Below, one piece after another: positions 34,485 to 42,970 of a stretch of DNA of 64,000 bases (position 1 is its first letter; each line of letters opens with the position of its first letter). The stretch lies in NCBI GenBank assembly GCA_902785455.1, contig CACZYY010000003.1, positions 21,270-85,269 of the forward strand, in the 5' to 3' direction. The position numbers and the translations under genes were made by a program. The stretch is from an uncultured Spirochaetaceae bacterium. Its GTDB lineage: Bacteria; Spirochaetota; Spirochaetia; Treponematales; Treponemataceae. Below the pieces are notes generated by a model. The model searched no databases and was not told the DNA's origin. It was given only the letters and a program-made list of their open reading frames with translations.

Positions 34485-35252
34485 ATGAAATTTACTGTGC
34501 TGACCTTATTTCCTGAGATTCCGCGCGCTTTTTTTGAAGCCTCAATCATGGCGAAGGCGGTTGAAAAGGGAATTATTGCCTACGATTTAGTGAATATCAG
34601 GGATTTTGCCTTTGATAGACACAAGACATGTGATGACAAGCCGTACGGGGGCGGAGCGGGGCAGCTTTTAATGGCGGAACCACTCGGCAGAGCACTTGAC
34701 AGCGTAAAGGCTTACAAAAAACACGTGATTTATGTCACGCCATCAGGAAAGCCATTTACACAGAAGAAAGCGCTTGAACTTAGTCAGAAGGACGAAATCG
34801 TATTGGTCTGTGGAAGATACGAAGGTATTGACCAGAGAATAATCGATTTATATGTTGATGACGAAATCTCTATCGGGGATTATGTCATGTCAAGCGGAGA
34901 ACTTGCTGCAACGGTCATTGTAGATTCAGTCTACAGATTGGTCGAGAATGTAATCACTCCAGAAAGCCTTGACGAAGAAAGTTATTCTGACGGACTTTTG
35001 GAATATCCTCAGTATACTCACCCGGCTGTATACAAGGACTTGGCAGTGCCGGAGGTTCTTACTTCGGGCAACCATGAGCTTATTCGGAAGTGGCGGCTGA
35101 AAAAGCGGCTCCAGAAAACACTTGCAAACCGGCCTGATTTGATCGCCAGCGCAAGAATGCAGGGCTTGCTCACTACAGAAGCCGAAAAGATGATTGAGGA
35201 AATCGCGGAACAAGTTTCTCTAAAGCATGTCCGCAAGAACAGGAGAAAATAA
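34485..35252 (+). CDS. trmD: tRNA (guanine37-N1)-methyltransferase
   Basis: 255 residues. TrmD methylates G37 next to the anticodon to prevent frameshifting. Motifs: [45 protein letters not shown] and the SPOUT knot [15 protein letters not shown]. Four bases follow rimM and two precede rplS, so it is co-translated. Confidence 0.96.
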   Translation: MKFTVLTLFPEIPRAFFEASIMAKAVEKGIIAYDLVNIRDFAFDRHKTCDDKPYGGGAGQLLMAEPLGRALDSVKAYKKHVIYVTPSGKPFTQKKALELSQKDEIVLVCGRYEGIDQRIIDLYVDDEISIGDYVMSSGELAATVIVDSVYRLVENVITPESLDEESYSDGLLEYPQYTHPAVYKDLAVPEVLTSGNHELIRKWRLKKRLQKTLANRPDLIASARMQGLLTTEAEKMIEEIAEQVSLKHVRKNRRK

Positions 35253-35254
35253 CA

Positions 35255-35725
35255 ATGGATCTTATCAAGACTATTGAAGAACAGCAGAAAGATGAGACTT
35301 CTCTTAATTTCAGAGTTGGTGATACTGTAAAAGTTCACTTTGAGATTATCGAAGGTAAAACAAAACGAATCCAGATTTTCGAAGGACTCGTTATCTGTAT
35401 CAAGAACGAGGGCGTTCGCAAGACTTTCACAGTCCGCAAGATTTCTTACGGTGTTGGTGTTGAGCGAATCTTCCCAGTTTACAGCCCACGCGTTGTAAAC
35501 GTTGAAATCGTTCGCCCAGGCAAAGTTCGCCGCTCTAAGCTCTACTACGTACGCGACAAGATCGGTAAGGCTGCTAAAGTTAAAGAGCTTATCGGTCAGC
35601 CAGCAGTTGAGTACCTCAAATGGTCTCGCGACCTCTCAAAAGCAGCTGCAGAAAAAGAAGCTGCTCTCAAAGCTGAGGTTAAGGCTGAGGAAGCTGCAGA
35701 GCACAGCGCACCAGCAAAAAAATAA
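35255..35725 (+). CDS. rplS: 50S ribosomal protein L19 with Ala/Lys-rich tail
   Basis: 156 residues. The first ~115 are standard L19 ([45 protein letters not shown]). The last ~40 form an acidic/Ala/Lys-rich extension ([19 protein letters not shown]) not found in most L19 proteins, though tails of this kind occur in spirochaetes. Last ribosomal gene before a terminator. Confidence 0.95.
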   Translation: MDLIKTIEEQQKDETSLNFRVGDTVKVHFEIIEGKTKRIQIFEGLVICIKNEGVRKTFTVRKISYGVGVERIFPVYSPRVVNVEIVRPGKVRRSKLYYVRDKIGKAAKVKELIGQPAVEYLKWSRDLSKAAAEKEAALKAEVKAEEAAEHSAPAKK

Positions 35726-35743
35726 GCTGATTGCTTAGAAATT

Positions 35744-35774
35744 CCCCGATGCATTATGTGTCGGGGATTTTTTT
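35744..35774 (+). terminator. Terminator after rplS
   Basis: CCCCGA (35744-35749) pairs with TCGGGG (35761-35766), loop of 11 bases, then A and seven T. It closes the ribosomal operon before the FliK-like gene. Confidence 0.88.
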
Positions 35775-35789
35775 ATTCACGTATAGTTT

Positions 35790-36911
35790 ATGAATAAAGT
35801 TTCCGTCATTCAGGGGCACGTTTCTCAGAATCGCACGAATATTGCCGTTTTACGCAGTGGCACTGTCGTTACTGGTCGTGTGCTTGAACGGAACGCGGAC
35901 GGTTCCTACTCTGTCTCGCTTGCAGGGCAAAAAATCAATGTTAAGTCCGAAAGCCCCTTGCAGATCGGTGGTGTTTTTTCTGCTAGAGTGAACTTGAAAG
36001 GCGAGAGTGTGGAACTTTCTCTTGTCAAAGAAAATGTTTCTTCTGAAATTTTGCAAAAGTTCGGCGGGGCTTCTGAAATTTCTCCACAGGTTGCAAATCT
36101 TCTTGTTTCATTAGGATTTGAACAGAATTCCGATAGTTTTAAAATCCTTCAATTTATGCAGCAGATTGGAATGAAATTTGATGTCGATTCTGCAAAAAAA
36201 GCACTCAAGCAGGCAAAAAATTCCTCTGACAAAGAAGAAAATGCTCAGATTTCCCTTCTGCTTGAAGAAAAGGGAATAAAAGCGAATGATGAGCGTGTGC
36301 AGGCTGTAAGAGGCCGAAAAAAACAAGGTGAAAGTGATAAACGGAAAGATGAAAACAAAAATAAGGAAAAGCATGGAAACTTTGTAATTCGCAATTATTT
36401 GAGGAAAGATGTTCACGAGGAAGAAAAAAATTTGAAAGCCGGACGTTTTTCCTGCGTGTCCGTCAAAGATTATTTTTCCCAGGTCGATGAGGCTGCTTCT
36501 TCGCATGACTTTGGAATTCTCACGGCTTTTAATTCGGTTCTTTCTTCTTCGCAAAAAAATCCTCCGCTCAGGCATTGGATTATGCTTCCTTTTGAATGGA
36601 ATTTTCGTGCATATACTGGAAATATCCGGCTTCTTTTTGATTCTGAACTTAAAAATCTTGAAAAAGTTGTGATTGATTTAAAAAATCCTGCGAAAAATCA
36701 TATTTTTGTGTTATACTATAAAAATGCTGAGGTTAGTTCGGTGAAATTTGCTTCAGACACAGAGTTTTCTGATTCCCAAAAATCTCATTTGTGTGAAGTG
36801 CTCTCATCAATGCTCAGTAAAAAAATATCAGTTAAAATTGAAGATTTTGCTTCTCTCAAAGGTTTTTGTGCAGAAGACGAACAATTTTCATTCTTAGACG
36901 GGTCAGCTTAA
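35790..36911 (+). CDS. Putative FliK-like protein, partner of the FlhB-tail protein
   Basis: 373 residues, no signal peptide. Residues ~20-85 form a small beta domain (VVTGRVLERNADGSYSVSLAG), the middle ~140-215 is a charged Lys/Glu-rich linker, and the last ~110 (FRAYTGNIRLLFDSELKNLEK ...) recall the C-terminal domain of hook-length control proteins. Position before a stand-alone FlhB C-terminal homologue matches the ylqG-ylqH pair of Bacillus, also after rplS. A role in flagellar export specificity is plausible but unproved. Confidence 0.6.
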   Translation: MNKVSVIQGHVSQNRTNIAVLRSGTVVTGRVLERNADGSYSVSLAGQKINVKSESPLQIGGVFSARVNLKGESVELSLVKENVSSEILQKFGGASEISPQVANLLVSLGFEQNSDSFKILQFMQQIGMKFDVDSAKKALKQAKNSSDKEENAQISLLLEEKGIKANDERVQAVRGRKKQGESDKRKDENKNKEKHGNFVIRNYLRKDVHEEEKNLKAGRFSCVSVKDYFSQVDEAASSHDFGILTAFNSVLSSSQKNPPLRHWIMLPFEWNFRAYTGNIRLLFDSELKNLEKVVIDLKNPAKNHIFVLYYKNAEVSSVKFASDTEFSDSQKSHLCEVLSSMLSKKISVKIEDFASLKGFCAEDEQFSFLDGSA

Positions 36912-36948
36912 GTAATCCGTGTGATTTTTGCTATTTTCGGTTGTGTTT

Positions 36949-37209
36949 ATGGAAGAAATATTTTCTGCGGTTGCGCTCCGTTATCCTGAATGGGCTGATG
37001 CACCTTATATCAGTGCCAAGGCAAAAGGTTCTGTTGCCCAGCGACTCGTTGAAATTGCCGATGAAAACGATGTTCCTGTGGTTGAGAATGCGGAAATGGC
37101 GAATGTTCTTTCTCTGCAAAATGTCGGATCCTTCATTCCAGAATCGACTTATGAGGCAATAGCTACAATTTTTGCTTTTGTAATAAAGCTAGACGAAGCG
37201 AATTCTTAG
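36949..37209 (+). CDS. FlhB C-terminal domain homologue (FlhX/YlqH-like)
   Basis: 86 residues similar to the cytoplasmic C-terminal domain of the flagellar export switch FlhB: AVALRYPEWADAPYISAKAKG, then AQRLVEIADENDVPVVENAEM. The autocleavage NPTH motif is absent, as expected for stand-alone versions, which can substitute for the cleaved FlhB tail. The ATG at 36949 fits the family start; an upstream TTG at 36928 is less likely. Confidence 0.88.
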   Translation: MEEIFSAVALRYPEWADAPYISAKAKGSVAQRLVEIADENDVPVVENAEMANVLSLQNVGSFIPESTYEAIATIFAFVIKLDEANS

Positions 37210-37239
37210 ATATATAATAAAGTATTAGGAGCGGTTAAT

Positions 37240-37500
37240 ATGTCCGATAAAAAATTCACAAAAATCGACTGCAAGGAACTCAAACTTGGTATGCGTTTTT
37301 CCGCGCCTGTTTTTTTTGATGACGGCGAGAACATGTTCTTGGGCGAAGAAAAGGCCGTAAAGAATTATCATATAAATGCAATTCAACGCTGGAATATCGA
37401 ATATCTTCTTACTTACGGGCATCTTGTCACAGACGGTAAGGAGCCCACTTCCGAATCACTTTATATGCTTGAAGATTTGGAAGAAGTCGAAGAGTTGTAA
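37240..37500 (+). CDS. Stand-alone HD-GYP N-terminal-like domain protein
   Basis: 86 residues. The sequence CKELKLGMRFSAPVFFDDG followed by AVKNYHINAIQRWNIEYLLT is like the N-terminal domain (DUF3391 type) that precedes HD-GYP c-di-GMP phosphodiesterases, but no HD-GYP domain follows; the frame stops after an acidic tail. AGGAG precedes the ATG. It could be a regulator, a decayed phosphodiesterase, or a conserved treponemal short form. Confidence 0.6.
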   Translation: MSDKKFTKIDCKELKLGMRFSAPVFFDDGENMFLGEEKAVKNYHINAIQRWNIEYLLTYGHLVTDGKEPTSESLYMLEDLEEVEEL

Positions 37501-37526
37501 GGAATCCGTGTCAGGAGAGAGGAGTA

Positions 37527-37895
37527 TTGAAAGCATCGACCCGATCTGTAGGAAATTCTGGAGAGGATAAGGCTTGTTCTTTTTTGACAAGTGAATCTTA
37601 TCGCATAATCGAGCGGAATTTTCGGACAAGAAGCGGGGAAATTGATATAATAGCGCAAAAGGATGATGTTCTGGTTTTTGTGGAAGTTAAAACATTACCC
37701 AGCGGTGATGCTGAGACACTTGCACACGAACTTGATATTAGAAAACAGAGAAAAATTATCAAAACGGCTAATTTTTTTCTCGTAAATCATCGAGAATATA
37801 ATAGCAGTAAAATCAGATTTGATGTTATTGTCATTGACATGCCTGATCTGCCGCCTGTTTATCATATTCCAAATGCATTTACGGAGTTCGTATGA
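37527..37895 (+). CDS. YraN family (UPF0102) endonuclease-like protein
   Basis: 122 residues with the YraN pattern: GNSGEDKACSFLTSESYRIIERNFR, then SGEIDIIAQKDDVLVFVEVKT, containing the D-x(n)-ExK nuclease core. The function is not settled; the fold is that of Holliday-junction resolvase-like nucleases. AGGAG precedes the start, which appears to be TTG at 37527. The next gene overlaps by 4 bp. Confidence 0.9.
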   Translation: MKASTRSVGNSGEDKACSFLTSESYRIIERNFRTRSGEIDIIAQKDDVLVFVEVKTLPSGDAETLAHELDIRKQRKIIKTANFFLVNHREYNSSKIRFDVIVIDMPDLPPVYHIPNAFTEFV

Positions 37896-38077
37896 CTTCT
37901 TCTAAATCAGTCGTATTAGACGGAACATTTTCACCTCGCGTTATGGAACTGCGCAAAAAAATTCATGATGCAGATTACATAGACTACGCTGTTCAAAGGA
38001 TCGCGCAGGTTTTGAGCCGTAAAATTGTTGAGGACAGCGAGCAGCAATTAATGAGGAGAAGGCATGAGTCGAAATGA
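37892..38077 (+). CDS. Small protein, possibly FlgM-like
   Basis: 61 residues with a single predicted helical region (SPRVMELRKKIHDADYIDYAVQRIAQVLSRKIVED is its core, too short for firm assignment). The pattern of a disordered N-terminus and a C-terminal helix pair resembles anti-sigma-28 factors (FlgM), and the neighbours include flagellar-type genes. It overlaps YraN by 4 bp and the next gene by 14 bp, so it is likely real. Confidence 0.55.
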   Translation: MTSSKSVVLDGTFSPRVMELRKKIHDADYIDYAVQRIAQVLSRKIVEDSEQQLMRRRHESK

Positions 38078-38621
38078 CCGACGACGTGGCGGGAGAAACC
38101 GAAACTGGAGTAACCGCGACAATAATAACGAAAAGAACGAGCGCCAAAAATCACCGGAGGCTCGTTTTAATGAAAGATCTGAGCGTTCCGAAAAAAATCA
38201 TGAAAGCCGTGGAAGTGGTTCTTATGAACGCAGACAGGAACGAAGGCGGCTTTTAAATTCTGTAAGCCAAAAAGAAATCGAAGAAAGCAGAAACGCAATC
38301 AAAGCATTCAAAGAGCATGTCGTTAATTGTGAAATTTGCGGCGAGCCTATTCAGGATTTAGCAAATGCTATTTCAAACAAAGGCAGCGACAGTCCTGTTC
38401 ATTTTGATTGTGTTATTTCAAAACTCAATGAAACTGAAAAACCAGGCATTAATGAAAAAATTGCTTATATCGGGCAGGGAAAATTCGCCGTGCTGCATTT
38501 TTCAAACCCGCATGATCAAAAACATTTTACAATCCGAAAGACAATTGAGTGGGAAGCAAGAGACGCCGAGCGAGGTGACTGGCGCAACGAAATGGCCGGG
38601 CTTTTTAGTCAGGTAAAGTAA
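38064..38621 (+). CDS. Arg-rich protein with a small zinc-ribbon-like motif, unknown function
   Basis: 185 residues. The first ~60 are very rich in Arg/Asn/Glu/Ser (RGGRNRNWSNRDNNNEKN), typical of disordered RNA-binding tails. Around residue 90-115 is CEICGEPI ... HFDCVISKL, a CxxC...HxxC arrangement that could bind zinc. The C-terminal part is compact, with YIGQGKFAVLHF. The reading frame overlaps the preceding gene. A role in RNA or ribosome handling is a guess. Confidence 0.65.
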   Translation: MSRNDRRRGGRNRNWSNRDNNNEKNERQKSPEARFNERSERSEKNHESRGSGSYERRQERRRLLNSVSQKEIEESRNAIKAFKEHVVNCEICGEPIQDLANAISNKGSDSPVHFDCVISKLNETEKPGINEKIAYIGQGKFAVLHFSNPHDQKHFTIRKTIEWEARDAERGDWRNEMAGLFSQVK

Positions 38622-38624
38622 AAT

Positions 38625-39473
38625 CTAAAAATGAATTCTGATTCCGCTGCTGGTGCCGTGCCAGCATGTGGAGTCCGCATTTTCCGTACCTGTTTCAAGG
38701 TATCTCCAGCCGGCAAAAATCTCAAAGCGGTCAAGCATTATACCGGCCTGTAAATCTGAGTCCAAGACAAAGACATCATTTTCATAAAACTGCCAGCCTA
38801 AATTCCATTTTACAGCAAGCGGCTTGAAGGGGTATGATTTTAATTCAAATCCGAAGAAGAACGCGCTTTCCTTAATCAGTGGCGTAACGTCATTGTACCA
38901 TTTTGTCCATCCGGCTTTCATGTAAGCACTCAGTGGATTTGTCTGGAAAATCGGAATGATTGCCCCGAGATGAATGTTTCCCATGCTTCCGTCATTGTGT
39001 ATATGGTCGCAAAGCAAAATATTTCTTGCATAAAAACCGATAAGAGGATAAAACATGCAGTCGAAGCTGGTTTCATTTCCAATTGCAAGATCTTTGAGCC
39101 ATATAAATGAAGTATCTGTTGAAAATCTGAAACATCGGTTGGGTGAAGAATAATCTTCGTTTTCACTCTGTTCAACGGGAATAAAGTCATTGTACGTAAG
39201 GTATTTTGAATCGGCGGAAGAATATGGATACGGACAGTATCTTGCCTCCGCATTAATAAGCCATAGGTATCCAAAAATTTCTACAAATAACTCAACCAAA
39301 GATGACTCGGCATCTGAATTATTTGATGTTGAAGATTCTTCGGATTTATTATTTTTGCTAGATTTTTGCTTAGCCTGCTGGGAATCTTCGATTGCTTCAT
39401 CAAAAGCTCCGAATGACATGACGGGAGCACACAGACTACAAGTGATTAAAACAAACAGGATGATTTTTTTCAT
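38625..39473 (-). CDS. Exported protein, possible outer-membrane beta-barrel
   Basis: 282 residues with an N-terminal signal peptide (MKKIILFVLITCSLCAPVMS), a Ser/Lys-rich low-complexity linker to about residue 55, then alternating hydrophobic/aromatic strands ending in GIRIHF, a C-terminal aromatic residue as in outer-membrane barrels. Family not recognised. It starts 17 bases after the 3' end of tRNA-Leu on the same strand and has no Shine-Dalgarno, so it may be co-transcribed with the tRNA. It converges with the previous gene with three bases between stops. Confidence 0.65.
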   Translation of the reverse strand: MKKIILFVLITCSLCAPVMSFGAFDEAIEDSQQAKQKSSKNNKSEESSTSNNSDAESSLVELFVEIFGYLWLINAEARYCPYPYSSADSKYLTYNDFIPVEQSENEDYSSPNRCFRFSTDTSFIWLKDLAIGNETSFDCMFYPLIGFYARNILLCDHIHNDGSMGNIHLGAIIPIFQTNPLSAYMKAGWTKWYNDVTPLIKESAFFFGFELKSYPFKPLAVKWNLGWQFYENDVFVLDSDLQAGIMLDRFEIFAGWRYLETGTENADSTCWHGTSSGIRIHF

Positions 39474-39490
39474 ATTTGAAAAAATAATAA

Positions 39491-39578
39491 TGCCAGGAAC
39501 CGGAATCGAACCGGCACGACGGTATTAGCTGTCGAGGGATTTTAAGTCCCTTGTGTCTACCTATTCCACCATCCTGGC
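39491..39578 (-). tRNA. tRNA-Leu (anticodon TAA)
   Basis: Minus strand: acceptor arms GCCAGGA/TCCTGGC, anticodon stem GGGAC-TTAAAAT-CCC with anticodon TAA, long type II variable arm (TCGACAGCTAATACCGTCG) and T arm GCCGGTTCGATTCCGGT. Length 88 with the discriminator A; the CCA end is not encoded. Confidence 0.95.
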
Positions 39579-39604
39579 ATCGTTGTTTAGTAAACAACTT
39601 GAAT

Positions 39605-39633
39605 AATATAGCACAAAAAATGCATTTTTTCAA
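39605..39633 (-). promoter_or_regulatory. Promoter of tRNA-Leu
   Basis: Minus strand TTGAAA (39628-39633), 17-base spacer, TATATT (39605-39610), about 26 bases before the tRNA 5' end. A TTGTTTA/TAAACAA hairpin lies between promoter and tRNA. Confidence 0.75.
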
Positions 39634-39669
39634 GTTTTTGATGGTGATTTTTCCAAACTTTCTTGAACT

Positions 39670-39698
39670 TTGCAATCTTTTCGTAAATTCGATAGAAT
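39670..39698 (+). promoter_or_regulatory. Promoter of the TatD gene
   Basis: TTGCAA (39670-39675), 17-base spacer, TAGAAT (39693-39698), six bases to the ATG at 39705. It predicts a leaderless transcript. Confidence 0.65.
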
Positions 39699-39704
39699 AT
39701 TCCC

Positions 39705-40568
39705 ATGTTCAGCGATACACATTTTCATTTTCATCATTTGGTAGAACGGGGATTAGATGGGGCTGAGATTCTGACTCAGCTTGTGGAGCGAAATACATTC
39801 TTTGGCCTTGATATCGGGACTCAGTGCGATGATTTGCTTCGCCGTCACGTTCAGTTTCAGGAAACTTTTGCAAAAATGCAGCCAGGTGTGCGAGATGCGG
39901 CCAGCGAGATGATTTATTATTCTGCCGGTATCTGGCCGGACGTAGAAGAAATTAAAAATCGCACCCAGTCAATGAAAAAACTTGAAGAATCAATCGAAAC
40001 TTTCATGGACAAAACACATCTCGTTGCAATCGGTGAGTGCGGGCTTGACCATCACTGGAATCCTAGCGGGGTAGACGGAAGGTGCGAGAGCGACTTTGAC
40101 CAGAGCGTTTACGATGGAGAGCGCGAACTTTTTCAGATGCAGATTGACCTGGCCCGCAAAATGAATCTTCCAGTGATTGTTCACAGTCGGGATGCCTTTG
40201 ACGATACTATTGACTGCATTAAAAACATGGGCTATCACAACGGAATTATTCACTGCTACTCTTACGGCAAAGAAGAGGCTCGGCAATTTTTGGATTTGGG
40301 TTGGCACATCGCGTTCGGTGGTGCTGTAACATACACCAAAAAAGCTAAGATGGAAGAAATGCAGGACTTGCTGCGATTTGTGCCTGATGACCGACTTTTA
40401 ATGGAAACCGATTCGCCTTATCTGGCACCTGTTCCGCTTCGTGGTCAGATTAACACTCCGGTTTTTATTGAGCACTGCTACAGCTTCGTTGCTCAGGCCC
40501 GCGGTATGATGATGAGCGAACTGAGCGTTCTTGTTGACAGAAATATCCGAAATCTTTTTAACTTGTAG
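39705..40568 (+). CDS. tatD: TatD family metal-dependent hydrolase (DNase)
   Basis: 287 residues. Metal ligands of the TatD TIM barrel are visible: DTHFHFH, IGECGLDHHW, VHSRDAF, IHCYSYG and METDSPYLAP. TatD enzymes have 3'-5' exonuclease activity on DNA or RNA. The start at 39705 is fixed by the family N-terminus. An insert of ~20 residues between GLDHHW and the next strand makes it a little longer than the usual 260. Confidence 0.92.
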   Translation: MFSDTHFHFHHLVERGLDGAEILTQLVERNTFFGLDIGTQCDDLLRRHVQFQETFAKMQPGVRDAASEMIYYSAGIWPDVEEIKNRTQSMKKLEESIETFMDKTHLVAIGECGLDHHWNPSGVDGRCESDFDQSVYDGERELFQMQIDLARKMNLPVIVHSRDAFDDTIDCIKNMGYHNGIIHCYSYGKEEARQFLDLGWHIAFGGAVTYTKKAKMEEMQDLLRFVPDDRLLMETDSPYLAPVPLRGQINTPVFIEHCYSFVAQARGMMMSELSVLVDRNIRNLFNL

Positions 40569-40585
40569 TTTTATAAAAAAAATAA

Positions 40586-40698
40586 GCCACACAGATTTGG
40601 GATTTCTACGAAATCCCCTTAAAAGAAATGTTAGAATCTTTCTTTTTGGATTTTTCGCAGCAAATTTGTTTCCGTTAGGAAACAGGAATCCGTGTGGC
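40586..40698. repeat. GCCACAC repeat (family C), copy 1
   Basis: Ends GCCACACAGATT (40586-40597) and AATCCGTGTGGC (40687-40698) pair. Inside are GGGATTTC-tac-GAAATCCC and GTTTCC-gtta-GGAAAC. Runs of A before and T after let it act as a bidirectional terminator between the converging tatD and pgi. Confidence 0.88.
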
Positions 40699-40720
40699 CT
40701 TTTTTATGTCTTAAACAATA

Positions 40721-42307
40721 TTAAAGCCCCAAAAGCTCTGTATACGCCTTCAAAGCTCCTTCTGCTTTTCCTGAAAGGACTGTCTTGGCGAGTTTTTTGC
40801 CGAGCTGTACGCCTTCCTGGTCGAAGCTGTTGATGTTCCATACGAATCCCTGGAACATAACTTTGTTCTCGTAGTGAGCGAGAAGTGCACCCAAAGTTGA
40901 AGGAGTGAGCTGTTTTCCGTAGATGAGGCTTGACGGACGTTCACCTGCGAATGATTTGTTTGGATCGCTGTCTGCTTTACCGCAAGCGAATGCCATAATC
41001 TGAGCTGTTACGTTTGCGCCGAGCTTTGTCTGGCTTGTTGAGTCTTCGATTGTAACATCGTTTCCAGCCTGGTTCTCTTTGAAAGCGATGAACTGGAGCG
41101 GAATGATGTCAGTTCCCTGGTGAAGAAGCTGATAGAATGAGTGCTGGCCGTTTGTGCCTGGCTCACCGAAGATTACCGGGCCTGTAACGTAGTCGATTGC
41201 GTCTCCGAAGCGGTTAACGCTCTTTCCGTTTGATTCCATGTCGAGCTGCTGAAGATGAGCAGGGAAGCGGCTCAAAGCCTGAGAATATGGAAGAACGGCT
41301 GTTGCAGGATAGTTCTGGACGTTGCGCTCGTAGATTCCGATGAGAGCGTCCAGAAGGGCCGGGTTTTTGAGGATATCTTCGTTTGTTGCGAGTTTGTCTT
41401 CTTCGGCAGCGCCTTTGAGGAAGTCGTCGAATACTTTTGCACCGAATGCGAGGGAAAGAACAGCTCCGCCGACTCCGGAAGTTGAAGAGTAGCGTCCGCC
41501 GATGTAGTCATCCATGTAGAATGCTTCGAGATAGTCCGGGTTGTGAGCCAATGGAGAAGTCTCAGAAGTTACGGCAATCATGTGCTTTGATGGGTTGAGG
41601 CCTGCTTTTTTGAGAGCGTCTTTTACGAACGATTCGTTTGTGAGAGTCTCCAAAGTTGTTCCTGATTTTGAAACAAGGATGAAGATTGAGTGAGCGAGGT
41701 CTGTTGATTTAAGAACAGCTGTTGCATCGTCCGGGTCAACATTTGAAATGAATTTTGCTTCCATTTTGAATGTGCCGGTTGCTTTTGCCCAGTTTTCGAG
41801 TGCGAGATACATAGCGCGTGGACCCAAGTCTGAGCCACCGATACCAATCTGAACGACAGTTGTGAATTTTTCGCCGTTTGCGTTTACGATTTTGCCAGAG
41901 TGAACTTTTTCTGCAAAGTCAGCGATGCGTTTCTGCTCGTTGATGTAGAAATCGCGTTTGTTAGCACCATCAGCCATAACGTTGTTTCCGAGCTGACCAC
42001 GGCAGAGATGGTGCAATACCATGCGTTTCTCTCCAGTGTTGATTACTTCACCGTTGTATGTTGCTGCGAATTTCTGTGTGAGCTGTGCTTCAGCGGCAAG
42101 CTCTTTGAGAACAGCGAGAACTTTGTCATCGACCTGTTTTGCGGCATAGTTGTAGACGAGCCCTGCTCCCATTAAAACTGAGTATTTTTTTACGCGGTCG
42201 CTTGCATTTGCGCTTGAAAGCTCGTTTTTAACGCTTACAGCACCTTTGAGCGACTGAAGTTTTTTGAAAGAAGAAAGTTTGTCAAGATTTTCCCATGTGA
42301 TAGACAT
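40721..42307 (-). CDS. pgi: Glucose-6-phosphate isomerase
   Basis: 528 residues. PGI interconverts glucose 6-phosphate and fructose 6-phosphate. Motifs: QIGIGGSDLGPRAMYLAL, LVSKSGTTLETLTN, GGRYSSTSGVGGAVLS, GEPGTNGQHSFYQLLHQGT and the C-terminal QEGVQLGKKLA with the base-providing Lys. AGGTG is eight bases before the ATG. It is flanked on both sides by family C repeats. Confidence 0.97.
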   Translation of the reverse strand: MSITWENLDKLSSFKKLQSLKGAVSVKNELSSANASDRVKKYSVLMGAGLVYNYAAKQVDDKVLAVLKELAAEAQLTQKFAATYNGEVINTGEKRMVLHHLCRGQLGNNVMADGANKRDFYINEQKRIADFAEKVHSGKIVNANGEKFTTVVQIGIGGSDLGPRAMYLALENWAKATGTFKMEAKFISNVDPDDATAVLKSTDLAHSIFILVSKSGTTLETLTNESFVKDALKKAGLNPSKHMIAVTSETSPLAHNPDYLEAFYMDDYIGGRYSSTSGVGGAVLSLAFGAKVFDDFLKGAAEEDKLATNEDILKNPALLDALIGIYERNVQNYPATAVLPYSQALSRFPAHLQQLDMESNGKSVNRFGDAIDYVTGPVIFGEPGTNGQHSFYQLLHQGTDIIPLQFIAFKENQAGNDVTIEDSTSQTKLGANVTAQIMAFACGKADSDPNKSFAGERPSSLIYGKQLTPSTLGALLAHYENKVMFQGFVWNINSFDQEGVQLGKKLAKTVLSGKAEGALKAYTELLGL

Positions 42308-42387
42308 AACTATTTCACCTCATTAAAAATAAGATGTCCTATTCTACCACAAACACGAATTAAATTGGAAGAGAGAATATAAAAAAG

Positions 42388-42467
42388 GCCACACAGATTC
42401 GAAATTGCTACGCAATTTCAACAAGAGTTATAAAAGACTTTCCGTAGGAAAGTCGAATCTGTGTGGC
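42388..42467. repeat. GCCACAC repeat (family C), copy 2
   Basis: The cleanest copy: perfect 14-bp ends GCCACACAGATTCG/CGAATCTGTGTGGC enclose two perfect hairpins, GAAATTGC-tac-GCAATTTC (42401-42419) and GACTTTCC-gta-GGAAAGTC (42436-42454). Folded, it is a three-way junction. It separates sufU from pgi. Confidence 0.93.
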
Positions 42468-42478
42468 AGTTAAATATT

Positions 42479-42952
42479 TTACTTTATAGGACAATCAGCG
42501 TGATTTGCTGTAGCAGTGGCCGTATCTTTTTTTAAGCCAAGCATTTCGCGCATTGTTCGCCAGCCGAGTTCCGCGCATTTTACACGGGCAGGCATGTGCT
42601 GGATTTCGCGAAGGGCACTTGCTTCGTCAAGCTCTTCAATCTGCTCATCGGTGACTGTTCCCTGAATCATGCCCATGAAAATTTCACACAGGCGGAGAGC
42701 TTCTGATTCGGGCTTCCCGATGATTAAGTCAAGCATCATGTCGCAGCTTGCCTGAGAAATTGCACAGCCGCTTCCTGAGAATGCACCGTCTGTAATTTTG
42801 CCGTTTTCAGTTTTGAGATTGAGTGTGATGTTGTCGCCGCAGCTGGGGTTAATCCCCTGCAAACTCAAATTTGCGCCTGACATTTCGGCTTTATGAGCTG
42901 GATTTATGTTGTGTTCGTTTAAAATTTCGCGATAAAGTTCTTTAAGTTCCAT
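42479..42952 (-). CDS. sufU: SufU/NifU-like Fe-S cluster assembly protein
   Basis: 157 residues of the SufU type: GINPSCGDNITLNL, GCAISQASCDMMLDLIIGK and RVKCAELGWRTM supply the three conserved Cys; the intervening insert is typical of SufU rather than IscU. It relays sulfur from a cysteine desulfurase to the SufBCD scaffold. Minus-strand TATAAT (42959-42964) ends six bases before the ATG, with no Shine-Dalgarno. sufC, sufB and sufD are about 5 kb away; no sufS is in the window. Confidence 0.92.
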   Translation of the reverse strand: MELKELYREILNEHNINPAHKAEMSGANLSLQGINPSCGDNITLNLKTENGKITDGAFSGSGCAISQASCDMMLDLIIGKPESEALRLCEIFMGMIQGTVTDEQIEELDEASALREIQHMPARVKCAELGWRTMREMLGLKKDTATATANHADCPIK

Positions 42953-42970
42953 GATTGTATTATATCAGTT

